DNA of 64,000 bases from Henriciella sp. GTDB lineage: Bacteria; Pseudomonadota; Alphaproteobacteria; Caulobacterales; Hyphomonadaceae. Shown piece by piece: positions 28,007 through 37,457 of this stretch. The notes below the pieces were generated by a model. The model did no database searches. It had not been told where the DNA came from and saw nothing but the letters and a program-made list of their open reading frames with translations. A program made the position numbers and the translations under genes. The stretch covers positions 1 through 64,000 of the forward strand of contig JASJAO010000002.1 in the NCBI GenBank assembly GCA_030066975.1, in the 5' to 3' direction. Positions within the stretch are counted from its first letter, which is position 1. The number at the start of each line of letters is the position of its first letter.

Positions 28007-29686
28007 CTACATATTCGGATAGGCAGGCCCGCCACCACCTTCCGGCGTGACCCAGTTTATGTTCTGGTTCGGGTCCTTGATATCGCAGGTCTTGCAGTGA
28101 ATGCAGTTTTGCGAGTTGATCTGGAAGCGCGGCGCTTTGCCGTCCTCTTCGATCCACTCATAGACCCCCGCCGGGCAGTATCGCGCCGAAGGCCCGCCAA
28201 ACACATCATGCTCAGACGACTTCTGCAGATCGAGGTCAGCGACCTTCAAGTGAACCGGTTGGTCCTCAGCATGATAGGTGTTGGTGAAAGACACATTGGT
28301 CAGTTTGTCGAAGCTCAACACGCCATCCGGTTTGGGGTAGTCGATTGGCTTGAACTTGTCAGTTGGCTGCAAATAAGCGTGATCGGCCTTCTTGTGCTTC
28401 ATCTGCGGAATGTAACCAAAGCCCATCAGATAGCGCAGCCACATGTCGGGCATGCCGAGCACCGCCCCCATCATTGTTCCGAATTTGCCCATGAGCGGTT
28501 TGACGTTACGGACGCGCGCGAGATCGGTTTTCACCCAGCTTTTTTCATAAGCGGCTTCGTAGCTCTCCAGCGTATCTCCGGAGCGACCCGCGCGGATTGC
28601 CTCGACCGCTTCTTCGGCGGCCAGCATGCCGGTCTTCATCGCATTATGCGTGCCCTTGATGCGCGGCAGGTTCACGAAGCCAGCTGAACAACCGATCAGA
28701 GCGCCGCCCGGGAAGGCCAGTTTTGGCACGGACTGTACACCGCCGGATGTGATGGCGCGCGCGCCATAGGCTTCGCGCTTCCCACCTTCGAGGAATTTGG
28801 CGATCTCATCATGATGCTTGTAGCGCTGAAACTCTTCGTAGGGGGCGAGATAGGGGTTTTTATAGTTCAGGTGGACCACATAGCCGACGGACACATAATT
28901 CTCTCCTCCTTCTGAGAAGTGGTAGAGGAACCCGCCGCCATTGCCGTCTTTGTCTTTCACAGGCCAGCCGAATGTGTGCTGGACATATCCGGCGTTGAAT
29001 TCCGGATGATCAGCCGGGACTTTCCAGACTTCTTTGAGACCAATGCCATATTTCTGGGGATCGCAGTCGGCTTCGAGGTCGTACTTTTCCTTGACCGATT
29101 TGGTGAGCGAACCGCGCGCGCCTTCGGCAAAGAACACATACTTACCAAGCAGTTCCATGCCGGGCTCATACTCACCCTTGTGGCTGCCATCTTCGGCAAT
29201 GCCCATGACGCCGGCGACCACGCCGCGAACTTCACCATTCTCGCCGTAGACGACCTCTGAGGCCGCAAAACCCGGAAAGACCTGCACTTCCAGTTCTTCA
29301 GCGCGTTCGCCGAGCCAGCGACAAACATTGGCAAGCGAGCCGATATAGCAGCCGTGATTGTGCATGAAAGGTGGGAACGCGAAGGTTGGCATGCCCATTG
29401 AGCCATGGGACCCGAGCAGCTTGTATTTATCGGCTTTCACCTCGGTGCGGATCGGGCGATCGTCGCGCGTACGCCAGTCGGGAATCAGCTCATCAAGCGC
29501 CTTTGGGTCGAGCACCAGGCCTGACAGAATGTGCGCGCCAATTTCACCACCCTTTTCGAGCACCACAACTTCCAGCTCTTCACCGGCTTCATTGGCCAAC
29601 TGTTTCGCCCGGATCGCAGCGGCGAGGCCAGCTGGGCCGCCGCCAACGATCACCAGATCAAATTCCATCGACTCGCGTTCGCTCAT
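28007..29686 (-). CDS. etfD: Electron transfer flavoprotein-ubiquinone oxidoreductase
   Basis: This 559-residue enzyme has the FAD motif LVIVGGGPAGLAAAIRAK and a C-terminal 4Fe-4S site (CIHCKTCDIKDP with an upstream Cys in YCPAG). It carries electrons from ETF, reduced by acyl-CoA dehydrogenases, to ubiquinone. The ATG at 29686 is chosen because GGGAGA lies six bases upstream; a GTG at 29689 is the alternative. The neighbour on the left is an uncharacterised membrane protein. Beta-oxidation gene partners (a thiolase) lie elsewhere in the window. Confidence 0.96.
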   Translation of the reverse strand: MSERESMEFDLVIVGGGPAGLAAAIRAKQLANEAGEELEVVVLEKGGEIGAHILSGLVLDPKALDELIPDWRTRDDRPIRTEVKADKYKLLGSHGSMGMPTFAFPPFMHNHGCYIGSLANVCRWLGERAEELEVQVFPGFAASEVVYGENGEVRGVVAGVMGIAEDGSHKGEYEPGMELLGKYVFFAEGARGSLTKSVKEKYDLEADCDPQKYGIGLKEVWKVPADHPEFNAGYVQHTFGWPVKDKDGNGGGFLYHFSEGGENYVSVGYVVHLNYKNPYLAPYEEFQRYKHHDEIAKFLEGGKREAYGARAITSGGVQSVPKLAFPGGALIGCSAGFVNLPRIKGTHNAMKTGMLAAEEAVEAIRAGRSGDTLESYEAAYEKSWVKTDLARVRNVKPLMGKFGTMMGAVLGMPDMWLRYLMGFGYIPQMKHKKADHAYLQPTDKFKPIDYPKPDGVLSFDKLTNVSFTNTYHAEDQPVHLKVADLDLQKSSEHDVFGGPSARYCPAGVYEWIEEDGKAPRFQINSQNCIHCKTCDIKDPNQNINWVTPEGGGGPAYPNM

Positions 29687-29785
29687 CACATCTCTCCCGA
29701 ATAGGTCACGGCGATTGATCGCTCGCCTTAAACCTGAAATACGTATTTGTCCTGATCCGGTTTAACCCAAGATGACAAGGCCACA

Positions 29786-30628
29786 ATGCCCCAAAATGCC
29801 TCTGCCGTAGCGTTAAAGGCACTCACCGAATGGTGGGAGGAGATGGGCGTTGACGTAGATCAGGCTGAAGTGAAGGCCGCGCTTGCCGCTCAAGACCCGC
29901 TCAGCCCTGCCCAGGCGGAGACCTCGAAGACACAGGTTGAAGCCTCTGCCGAACCGGAATCCCGCCCGCGCGGAAATGAACGGCGGAAGAGAAAAGCCAA
30001 ATCCCTTGAAGACTGGATTGCAGAAGCCGAATCACTGGCGGCTTCTGCTCAGGATCTGCCCGCCCTGAAAGCCGCAATTGAGAGCTTTGAAGGCTGCCCC
30101 TTGAAACAACTGTGCGAGAAAACCGTGGTCTATGACGGCACGCTCGGCGCGCCGGTTATGGTGCTCGGCGAGGGCCCCGGCGGTCAGGAGGATCGAATAG
30201 GCCTGCCTTTTGTCGGCAAAGCCGGGCAGCTGCTGGACCGGATGCTGGCGGCCATTCAGCTCGATCGAAAAACCAATGCGTTCATCTCGAACGTGAATTA
30301 CTGGCGCCCGCCGGGGAACCGCAATCCGGAAGCGGACGAACTCGCAGTCTGTCGCCCTTTTGTCGACCGGATGGTGGATCTCGCCCAACCCAAACTCATC
30401 TTCGCGATGGGCGGCGTAGCCGCGAAATCTCTGCTCGACACCAAGACAGGGATTACGCGCCTCAGAGGCAAGGAGCATGCGTTCGAAACCCCGGCGGGCA
30501 CACGTGTTCCGCTCATCCCTATGTTCCATCCCGCCTATTTGCTGCGACGTGCTCCGGACAAAAGCCGGGCCTGGCGGGACCTGTTGCTCGCCCAGGAGCG
30601 GCTGACGGAGATGGGGGTTGAGGTTTGA
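29786..30628 (+). CDS. Uracil-DNA glycosylase, family 4-like
   Basis: This 280-residue protein has an N-terminal charged, low-complexity arm (about residues 40-75) and a catalytic domain with GEGPGGQEDRIGLPFVGKAGQLL, WRPPGNRNP and the closing MFHPAYLLRRAP motif. It removes uracil from DNA. Only three Cys are present (GCPLKQLC and AVCRPF), fewer than the four that ligate a 4Fe-4S cluster in typical family 4; I believe many alphaproteobacterial homologues share this. It is divergent from etfD. Confidence 0.9.
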   Translation: MPQNASAVALKALTEWWEEMGVDVDQAEVKAALAAQDPLSPAQAETSKTQVEASAEPESRPRGNERRKRKAKSLEDWIAEAESLAASAQDLPALKAAIESFEGCPLKQLCEKTVVYDGTLGAPVMVLGEGPGGQEDRIGLPFVGKAGQLLDRMLAAIQLDRKTNAFISNVNYWRPPGNRNPEADELAVCRPFVDRMVDLAQPKLIFAMGGVAAKSLLDTKTGITRLRGKEHAFETPAGTRVPLIPMFHPAYLLRRAPDKSRAWRDLLLAQERLTEMGVEV

Positions 30629-30858
30629 AGTGGTTTGAATTGGCGTTCGATGTTTTCTTAGCCGTCATATTCTATGGCGTGCTTGCAACTGTCGGCGGCT
30701 TCCTGGCACTTTTTTTCTTCAGTGACTTTGATTTTGAGATGGTTTTCCGACTGACCATTGGGATTGGTGTGGTTTCGGCTTTGCTCGGGGCGATTGTTCC
30801 CACACTGCGGAATTTTGCCGTTTCGGTGTTCAGCTTCCTCTCGCCTTTGGGATGGTAA
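30625..30858 (+). CDS. Small membrane protein, 77 aa
   Basis: The TTG start overlaps the glycosylase stop (TTGA), and the stop overlaps the next start (TAATG), so the frame is closed on both sides. Two transmembrane segments are predicted (about 8-32 and 40-60). Family unknown. It is the middle gene of a likely operon with a glycosyltransferase. Coupling to both neighbours is the main support that it is real. Confidence 0.6.
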   Translation: MKWFELAFDVFLAVIFYGVLATVGGFLALFFFSDFDFEMVFRLTIGIGVVSALLGAIVPTLRNFAVSVFSFLSPLGW

Positions 30859-31544
30859 TGCCCGCACCACTGTCCATCATCATCCCGGCTTACAATGCCG
30901 AAGCGAGCCTGCCGCTGTGTCTTGGCAGCCTGATGCCTGGGCTTGAGGCCGGCTTAATCCGGGAGGTGATTGTGGTCGATGGCGGCAGCGAGGACCAGAC
31001 GCGGTGTATAGCTACGGCAACGGGTGCGAGTGTGCTGATCTCACCGGAGAAGGGCCGCGCAGCGCAATTAAAGCATGGCTTTGCGCAGGCACGCGGAGAT
31101 TGGCTGTTGTTTCTGCATGCCGATACAGCACTTTCACGCGATTGGGCTGAGCGCGCTAAAGCGCACATCGCCGAGCAACCAGGTCAAGCTGCGGCGTTCA
31201 CCCTCGCTTATCGCAGCGATGCAACTATGGCGAAGGTGGTTGCGCGGCGTGCAAACTGGCGAGCCCGTATCATGGGCCTGCCCTATGGAGATCAGGGCTT
31301 GCTCTTGTCGCGAAAACTATACGGTGAGGTTGGCGGGTATCCCGGTACGCCGTTCCTGGAAGACGTTCAGATCGTCCGCACCATCGGCAAGAAACGCTTA
31401 CGTATCCTGAGTGCCGAAGCGCGCACCTCTGCGGCCAAGTATGAACGGGATGGCTGGCGAAAGCGCAGCTGGCACAATACCTACCTGGTCACCCGCTATT
31501 TGCTTGGTGCAAAACCGGAAAAGCTGGCAAAATCGTATCGCTGA
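30858..31544 (+). CDS. Family 2 glycosyltransferase, rSAM/selenodomain-associated transferase 2 type
   Basis: This protein of about 228 residues has the GT2 opening LSIIIPAYNAEASLP, the nucleotide-sugar segment VVDGGSEDQT and the DxD-type HADTALSRDW. It matches TIGR04283, first described with radical-SAM/selenodomain systems and later as arsenosugar biosynthesis. The ATG at 30858 overlaps the preceding stop (TAATG); an ATG at 30852 is the alternative. A matching TIGR04282-type partner lies 340 bp downstream. The true substrate is unknown. Confidence 0.85.
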   Translation: MPAPLSIIIPAYNAEASLPLCLGSLMPGLEAGLIREVIVVDGGSEDQTRCIATATGASVLISPEKGRAAQLKHGFAQARGDWLLFLHADTALSRDWAERAKAHIAEQPGQAAAFTLAYRSDATMAKVVARRANWRARIMGLPYGDQGLLLSRKLYGEVGGYPGTPFLEDVQIVRTIGKKRLRILSAEARTSAAKYERDGWRKRSWHNTYLVTRYLLGAKPEKLAKSYR

Positions 31545-31561
31545 TTCTTGGGGAGCGCGAC

Positions 31562-31759
31562 ATGTCATTGGAAACCGTTTGGGAAGATGAATTGGGCGAA
31601 GGCTATATCTATTTGCCGAGCCATCCCGGCCCCGGGACAGCGGGATGTGTGGCGCGCTCCCTCGACGTGTTTGCCTTTGATCCAAGCCTTCGCGGAGCCC
31701 AGATCATTCTCGATATTGATGATCAGGACCGCGTGATTGGCATTGAGATCGTTCGCTAG
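31562..31759 (+). CDS. DUF2283 small protein
   Basis: This 65-residue soluble protein ends IILDIDDQDRVIGIEIVR, the hallmark of DUF2283, a domain of unknown function that folds as small beta proteins. It lies 17 bp after the glycosyltransferase stop. The opening (EDELGEGYIYLP) is also typical. Confidence 0.8.
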   Translation: MSLETVWEDELGEGYIYLPSHPGPGTAGCVARSLDVFAFDPSLRGAQIILDIDDQDRVIGIEIVR

Positions 31760-31881
31760 TCTATGGTGCCCTAAGTCGCGGTCACCTGTAAAATCTGGAA
31801 ACAAAACAAACACTAAATAGTGATCATGGCAGCTGAGTTCCACGCTTGCACAGGGTGACGGCCTATGGTGCTACACGACCC

Positions 31882-32484
31882 ATGCGCCGCCCTCAGCTCT
31901 TGATCTATGCAAAGCCACCGCGCCTTGGCCTATCCAAAACCCGGCTGGCGAGAACGCTTGGCAAACCAGCCGAAGCCCGGCGGATCGCCACCATGGCGCT
32001 CGCACGAACAATGAGAGCAGCGCTCAACGGGCCGTGGACGCCAATCCTTTATACTGCGCCGGACACGGACCTTGGCAGCAGTCTGGGGGGACTATGGCCG
32101 CTGCAGCTGGAACGTCGATCGCAAGGCATCGGGGACTTAACCGATCGATTGAACAAGGGCTTGCGCGAGGCCTCGCCAGGCCCGGTATTATTCATAGGGG
32201 CTGACACACCTGACATTACATCGGGGCTTATTCGCCAGGGCGTGCGCGCATTACAGACCCATGACGCCGTGTTCGGCCCCTCCAGCGATGGCGGGTTTTG
32301 GCTGTTCGGGCTGAACAAAACCAAACGTACGCCAAGCCCTTTCGCCCCGGTACGCTGGTCCGGGCCGCACGCCATGGCAGATGTGAGAGCCAACCTCAAA
32401 ACAACCGCGAAAGTCGCTTTGTTACCCACTCTGATCGATATTGATGAGGCTGAAGATTGGCGAGCCTGGCGGTCAGCCCGTTAA
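31882..32484 (+). CDS. DUF2064/rSAM-associated transferase 1-type protein (TIGR04282)
   Basis: This 200-residue nucleotidyl- or glycosyltransferase-like protein opens with PQLLIYAKPPRLGLSKTRLA, contains VLFIGADTPDITS and closes with IDEAEDWRAW. It is the usual partner of the TIGR04283 transferase two genes upstream. ATG at 31882 is preferred; an in-frame TTG at 31846 is possible. No arsenic or selenium gene is in the window. The role is unknown. Confidence 0.85.
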   Translation: MRRPQLLIYAKPPRLGLSKTRLARTLGKPAEARRIATMALARTMRAALNGPWTPILYTAPDTDLGSSLGGLWPLQLERRSQGIGDLTDRLNKGLREASPGPVLFIGADTPDITSGLIRQGVRALQTHDAVFGPSSDGGFWLFGLNKTKRTPSPFAPVRWSGPHAMADVRANLKTTAKVALLPTLIDIDEAEDWRAWRSAR

Positions 32485-32563
32485 GCTTCCGTCGCAGCGA
32501 ACTTGTCGGCACGCAAAATCCTCGTCCATACTCATCGAGAATTGGTCGAGGGAGGCTGCCGAC

Positions 32564-34741
32564 ATGAAACTTTTGCGCTGGATCCTGATCGCGGTTCTGG
32601 TGGTTCTGATCGGGCTCGCGGCCTGGCTGTGGGACCCTCTGCCGCGCAATCCAAGCTTCGAGGCGCTCACTGAACGCGCAGCACTCTATGATGCCGAAGT
32701 GATCCGGGATAATTGGGGCGTTCCGCATATCTATGGTGCGCGCGATGCGGATGTCGCCTTTGCGCTCGCCTATGCCCATGCCGAGGATGATTTCGAAACC
32801 ATACAGGAAACACTGGCGGCGACCCGTGGTGTACTGGCGCGCTACAAAGGGGCAGATGCTGCGGTCACCGACTATCTTGTTGGCCTGTTCGGGGTCTGGG
32901 ACACAATCGAAGCCAAGTATGAGACGGGCGTGACACCTGAGGTCAAAGCCCTTGCTGAGGCGTATGTCGCCGGTCTCAACTTGTACGCGGCCGAGCACCC
33001 CGACGCGACGTGGAAAGGGCTCGCGCCGTTCACCGCCGAGGATGTGATTGCGGGTTTCATTTTCAAGACGCCCTTCTTCTATGGCTTTGATGACGCGCTG
33101 CTCGAACTGTTTGCCGACGAACGCACAGCACAAATTGCACTCGCCCCAACACCGGATCGGGACGCCTGGATGGTCGGACCAAGAACGGCGCCTGAACGTG
33201 GATCGAATGCGATCGCGGTCGCTCCGCAGCGGTCTGGCGATGGTGTGACCCGGCTGCTGATCAATTCTCACCAACCGATGACCGGACCCGTGGCTTGGTG
33301 GGAAGCGCACCTGGTTTCTGAGGAAGGTCTCGACATTACGGGCGGCCTGTTCCCGGGCACACCGGTTATTCTGCATGGGTTCAACAAAGATCTGGGCTGG
33401 GCGAATACGGTCAGCGCGCAGGATCTTGCAGATGTTTATGTGCTGGAGCGCAACCCCGACAATGATATGCAATACCGGCTGGACGGAGACTGGCGGGACT
33501 TTGAGGTCTCAACGGTGACCATCCCGGTCAAACTTTGGGGGCCGTTTGTCTACAGCGCAAAGCGGAGGGTGCTTCGATCTGAACACGGACCGGTGGTTGA
33601 AGCACCGCATGGGACTTATGCCGTTCGCTATGCCGGTATGGGCGAGGTGCGCCAGCTGGAACAATATTATGATCTCAACCGGGCGCGTTCGCTCGAAGAG
33701 TTTATGCAGGCCATGGCGCAGAACGCCCTGCCCAGCATCAACTATCTCTATGCCGACAAGGACGGCCATATCGCCTTCATTCACAATGGGCAGTATCCAA
33801 CCCGTGACAATAACTGGGACTGGAGCGGCGATTTGCCGGGGGATCGCTCTGATCTAATCTGGGAAGGCTATCGCCCGTATGAGGATGCTCCAATGCTGGT
33901 CGACCCGGTATCCGGTGTCGTGTTCAACGCCAACAATCAGCCCTATAGCGCGACAGATGGGCCGGACAATTTGCAGCCCGAAGACTTCCCTCAATCGATG
34001 GGGCTACAAACCAATGAAACCAATCGGTCGCTGCGCCTGATTGAGCTGGTGCCCCAATATCCGGTGCTGGACCGGACAGCTCTGCTCGAGATCAAGTTCG
34101 ACACGGCCTATGCGACCGGATCCGAGGCTGATCAGGTCATCACTGCGGTGTTGGCACAGGACTGGAGCGCAGACCCGCAACTTGCAGCGGCAGCCGAACA
34201 CTTGGCGGCCTGGGATCGTCATATGGCGGCAGATAGCAGGCATGCTGCCCTCGGCGGATTAACTGTCCTGCGAGATATCACCGAACGCTTCACCAAGATC
34301 CCCGCGCCTGAACCAAGCGAGGCCTTCCGTCAGGCCGTGGATTATTTGATCACGCATCACGGTCGGATTGATCCAACATGGGGAGACGTCAACCGCCTTG
34401 TGCGGGGTGAGGTCAACCTCCCGCTGGATGGGGGTCCGGACACACTGCGCGCGATCTATCCTGCAGAGGTGCGTGACGATGGTTATCTTCATGCAACTGC
34501 CGGCGATACCTGGATTGCGCTTGTCGAGTGGGCCGAAGATGGCACGCAATCAGCCGATGTGATCCACCAGTTCGGCAATGCGACGCTGGATGAGACCTCA
34601 CCGCATTATGCCGACCAGGCGCCGCTGTTTGCGGAGATGAAGTGGCGCGAGGCCCTGCTGTCGCGAGAGGCGGTCGAGGCAAATGCGAGCTGCACATACC
34701 GGCCTGGGTCAGGCTCTTTCGAAGATTGTCGACCGGACTGA
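32564..34741 (+). CDS. Penicillin acylase family N-terminal-nucleophile hydrolase
   Basis: This 725-residue enzyme starts with an N-terminal anchor or signal (ILIAVLVVLIGLAAWLW). After an alpha-domain comes the autocleavage site G213-S214 in ERGSNAIAVAP, where Ser214 becomes the catalytic N-terminal residue of the beta chain. The family includes penicillin, cephalosporin and acyl-homoserine-lactone acylases, acting in the periplasm. The start at 32564 follows GGGAGG. An AHL synthase lies 6 kb downstream, so a quorum-quenching or AHL recycling role is possible but not shown. Confidence 0.92.
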   Translation: MKLLRWILIAVLVVLIGLAAWLWDPLPRNPSFEALTERAALYDAEVIRDNWGVPHIYGARDADVAFALAYAHAEDDFETIQETLAATRGVLARYKGADAAVTDYLVGLFGVWDTIEAKYETGVTPEVKALAEAYVAGLNLYAAEHPDATWKGLAPFTAEDVIAGFIFKTPFFYGFDDALLELFADERTAQIALAPTPDRDAWMVGPRTAPERGSNAIAVAPQRSGDGVTRLLINSHQPMTGPVAWWEAHLVSEEGLDITGGLFPGTPVILHGFNKDLGWANTVSAQDLADVYVLERNPDNDMQYRLDGDWRDFEVSTVTIPVKLWGPFVYSAKRRVLRSEHGPVVEAPHGTYAVRYAGMGEVRQLEQYYDLNRARSLEEFMQAMAQNALPSINYLYADKDGHIAFIHNGQYPTRDNNWDWSGDLPGDRSDLIWEGYRPYEDAPMLVDPVSGVVFNANNQPYSATDGPDNLQPEDFPQSMGLQTNETNRSLRLIELVPQYPVLDRTALLEIKFDTAYATGSEADQVITAVLAQDWSADPQLAAAAEHLAAWDRHMAADSRHAALGGLTVLRDITERFTKIPAPEPSEAFRQAVDYLITHHGRIDPTWGDVNRLVRGEVNLPLDGGPDTLRAIYPAEVRDDGYLHATAGDTWIALVEWAEDGTQSADVIHQFGNATLDETSPHYADQAPLFAEMKWREALLSREAVEANASCTYRPGSGSFEDCRPD

Positions 34742-34754
34742 CCACGGCCCAAGC

Positions 34755-35525
34755 TTACGCTTCTTGAGGCACAACCAGGCTGCGATAGGCATGCCAGCTC
34801 GAAAGGCCAATCCAGGGGAAGATGATCACCAGACCGAGAAAGGCTGTGGCAATACCGATCAGGGTCAGGAACACAATCAGGAAGGCCCAGAGTAGCATGG
34901 CCGGAAAATTCACAATCACTGTGCGGACACTGGTGATCAGGGCAATGAAGAAATCCATCTCCTGATTGAGCAACATCGGCGCCGAAATGACGACAATCGC
35001 ATAGGCCAGGAAGGCGATCACGCCGCCAACAATCGTTCCCAGCAGCGCCATCTGGCGTCCCTCAGGGGTCAGAAGCATGAACTCAAGGAAGTCGAAGATC
35101 GTGCGGTGCACTGCCGAGGTGGAAAGACCGTAGATCAGGTAAGCAACTTCGAACCACAATCCGAACAGGAACAGAAGCGCCACGCCCAGCATGATCTGGT
35201 CGGAACGGATCTGACGGAACTGCCGAAGCATATCGATAAGCTGAGGCCGGTTGCCCGTTTCAAGGATCTCGGCAGCGCGAAACAATCCCGACGCACTGAT
35301 CGGCGCGATCATCATGAAGCCGCCAATCAGCACAAGGAACCAGGCGAGCTGGCCGGTAAAATAAAGCATTCCGGCAAGACCCAAGCTGATCAGCGCCAGT
35401 CCCGCTCCATAAGCTGCGAAGGTAAGAGGTTCTGCCTTGAAATCTTGCCAGCCCATCAACAGCCAGGCAAACGGCGCGCTGAAATGCACCCGATTGACAT
35501 CGGGCAGATGAGTGGTCTCGGACAT
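34755..35525 (-). CDS. DUF2189 integral membrane protein
   Basis: This 256-residue protein has six predicted transmembrane segments and the family core PFAWLLMGWQDF near the start. It ends with WIGLSSWHAYRSLV, typical of DUF2189. The function is unknown. The ATG at 35525 follows GGAGGAAGGG. Convergent with the penicillin acylase gene (13-bp gap). Confidence 0.85.
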   Translation of the reverse strand: MSETTHLPDVNRVHFSAPFAWLLMGWQDFKAEPLTFAAYGAGLALISLGLAGMLYFTGQLAWFLVLIGGFMMIAPISASGLFRAAEILETGNRPQLIDMLRQFRQIRSDQIMLGVALLFLFGLWFEVAYLIYGLSTSAVHRTIFDFLEFMLLTPEGRQMALLGTIVGGVIAFLAYAIVVISAPMLLNQEMDFFIALITSVRTVIVNFPAMLLWAFLIVFLTLIGIATAFLGLVIIFPWIGLSSWHAYRSLVVPQEA

Positions 35526-35589
35526 CCCTTCCTCCGTCGCTGGGGCTGACCATAGCCAACCGTCACAGAGCTGCCAATCGACTCCAAAT

Positions 35590-36744
35590 TCAGGACGGAT
35601 CAAGCAACCCCGTAATGTGATCGGCGAGTAAACGCCCTCGCGGTGCGAGACGGAGCCAACCGTCATTCAATTCGATCCAGCCGCTTTTCCAAAGATCGTC
35701 GAGGGCTTCTGAATTGGTGATCGGTCCAAGCAGATCTTCGAGCCTTTGCAGGTTCAGGCCCCGGGCCGGACGCAAGCCCATCGACATAAGCTCCCTGGCG
35801 ATATCCAGATCCGGTAACGCCTGTTTTTTCAAGGTGGTTTGAGCGAGGTAATCCACAGGTCGTCGCGGGGCCTCAGTCGCAAAGCGCTGGCCATTGACCG
35901 TTAGACGCCCGTGCGCGCCCGGCCCGACGCCGATCCAATCGCCGCTGTTCCAATAGATATGATTATGGACCGACTGAAAGCGCTCGCCTCGTGCATGATT
36001 GGAGATTTCGTACGCAGGCAAACCAGCCTCGGTACAAAGCGTTTGTGTCAGCTCGTAGAGATCGGCCTGGCCCTCTTCATCGAGTGGGATCAGGTCACCG
36101 CGTGCAGCCCGTTTCCCAAAAGCGGTGCGTTCCTCAATAGTTAACTCATAAAGAGACAGATGCGGCGCGCCGAAGCTGAGCACCTCGATCAATTCGCGCT
36201 TCCAGTCATCTGCCGACTGATCGGGCCGCGCATAGATGAAGTCGAGCGAGTGATTGTCGAACACCGCCTGCGTGCTTGTGATCGCGGCGCGCGCGGCCCT
36301 GCTACCGTGATCTCGACCCAGGAAAGTGAGCGCGTCATCTCGCAATGATTGAATACCGAGCGACAGACGATTGATACCGACACTTACCCAATCCGACGGC
36401 TCTGCTCGGAGCACATCATTGGGATTGGCCTCGAGGGTAATTTCTGCACCGGGTTTCAACCCGAAAGTCTGCTCTGCTGCCGTTAGGATGGCCTCCAGCT
36501 CCAGAGGCTTGAGGAGCGAGGGTGTCCCGCCGCCAAAGAAGAGCGAGTCCAGCTTCGGATGATCCGGCAAAAGGGCGCGATGCCGAGCGATATCGTCGAG
36601 AATTCCAGCCAGAAGCGGCGCGGTTTCACGGGTCTTGGCGGCGTAGACGTTGAAATCGCAATACGGGCAAATCTTCGTGCAATACGGCCAGTGAACGTAG
36701 AGCCCGAACCCATATTGCGGGCCAACGGCTGACACGTCGGCCAT
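35590..36744 (-). CDS. hemW: Radical SAM heme chaperone HemW
   Basis: This 384-residue protein has the radical-SAM cluster motif YCTKICPYCDFNVY, the SAM-binding FFGGGTPSLL and an HTH-like C-terminal domain (LGPITNSEALDDLW). It is the HemW type once annotated as oxygen-independent coproporphyrinogen oxidase; HemW inserts haem into respiratory proteins. The start overlaps the rdgB stop by one base (TGATG), so the two are coupled. Confidence 0.93.
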   Translation of the reverse strand: MADVSAVGPQYGFGLYVHWPYCTKICPYCDFNVYAAKTRETAPLLAGILDDIARHRALLPDHPKLDSLFFGGGTPSLLKPLELEAILTAAEQTFGLKPGAEITLEANPNDVLRAEPSDWVSVGINRLSLGIQSLRDDALTFLGRDHGSRAARAAITSTQAVFDNHSLDFIYARPDQSADDWKRELIEVLSFGAPHLSLYELTIEERTAFGKRAARGDLIPLDEEGQADLYELTQTLCTEAGLPAYEISNHARGERFQSVHNHIYWNSGDWIGVGPGAHGRLTVNGQRFATEAPRRPVDYLAQTTLKKQALPDLDIARELMSMGLRPARGLNLQRLEDLLGPITNSEALDDLWKSGWIELNDGWLRLAPRGRLLADHITGLLDPS

Positions 36745-37343
36745 CAGAGCAGTGCCGCTTTGAGCTTGGCGAAGGCATCAGCGCGATGGCTCATGGCGTG
36801 TTTCTCCTCCGGCTGCAGTTCTGCAAAAGTCTCTGTTCGTCCCACCGGCACAAAAACGGGATCAAATCCAAACCCCATTTCACCGCGAGGTGGCCAGGTC
36901 AGCGTGCCATGCGATTCGCCGAGAAACGTCTCTTCATGCCCATCCGGCCAGACAACAGCGAGGCAACAGATAAATTTCGCGTTGCGGTTTTCGGTGCCAA
37001 TATCGCGCAGCGCCTGTTCGACCTTGTCCATGGCACGGTAGAAATCCCGCGGTTCACCGGCCCAGTCGGCAGTATTGACGCCCGGCATGCCGCCCAGCGC
37101 TTCAACCGCAATGCCGCTATCGTCAGAAAGCGCAGGCGCGCCTGTTGCTTCACAGGCCGCTCGGGCTTTTAGAAGAGCATTTCCCTCAAATGTGAACTCC
37201 GTTTCCTCAGGTTCGACCAGTTGTAGCTCCCGAGCGGACTGCACATCGAACCCCAACGGCTCAAAAAGATCTTTGAGTTCAGAGACTTTGCCAGGATTGT
37301 GTGTTGCAGCGATCAATCGCCCCGGTTGCAGCTTTCGAGACAT
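36744..37343 (-). CDS. rdgB: Non-canonical purine NTP pyrophosphatase (RdgB/HAM1)
   Basis: This 199-residue protein has the motifs ATHNPGKVSELKDLF and ALSDDSGIAVEALGGMPGVN and the late GFGFDPVFV. It removes inosine and xanthosine triphosphates from the nucleotide pool. Translation is coupled to hemW. ATG at 37343; a TTG one codon upstream is less likely. Confidence 0.95.
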   Translation of the reverse strand: MSRKLQPGRLIAATHNPGKVSELKDLFEPLGFDVQSARELQLVEPEETEFTFEGNALLKARAACEATGAPALSDDSGIAVEALGGMPGVNTADWAGEPRDFYRAMDKVEQALRDIGTENRNAKFICCLAVVWPDGHEETFLGESHGTLTWPPRGEMGFGFDPVFVPVGRTETFAELQPEEKHAMSHRADAFAKLKAALL

Positions 37344-37457
37344 CAAGTGTGGCTCCGTTCTTGCATTTTGCGCGAATACACTTATCGTTTAACGGTAAGT
37401 TTCCGAGTTGGTGTTAGCGTCAAACGCTGACACATAACAAAGATATGAAAGATCCGA

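Noticed and set aside
32396-33472. 358-residue minus-strand frame opposite the penicillin acylase
   Set aside because: The plus-strand gene has a clear catalytic motif and start; the antisense frame has none.
36744-37343. Alternative TTG start of rdgB at 37346
   Set aside because: The ATG one codon later gives the conserved protein start.
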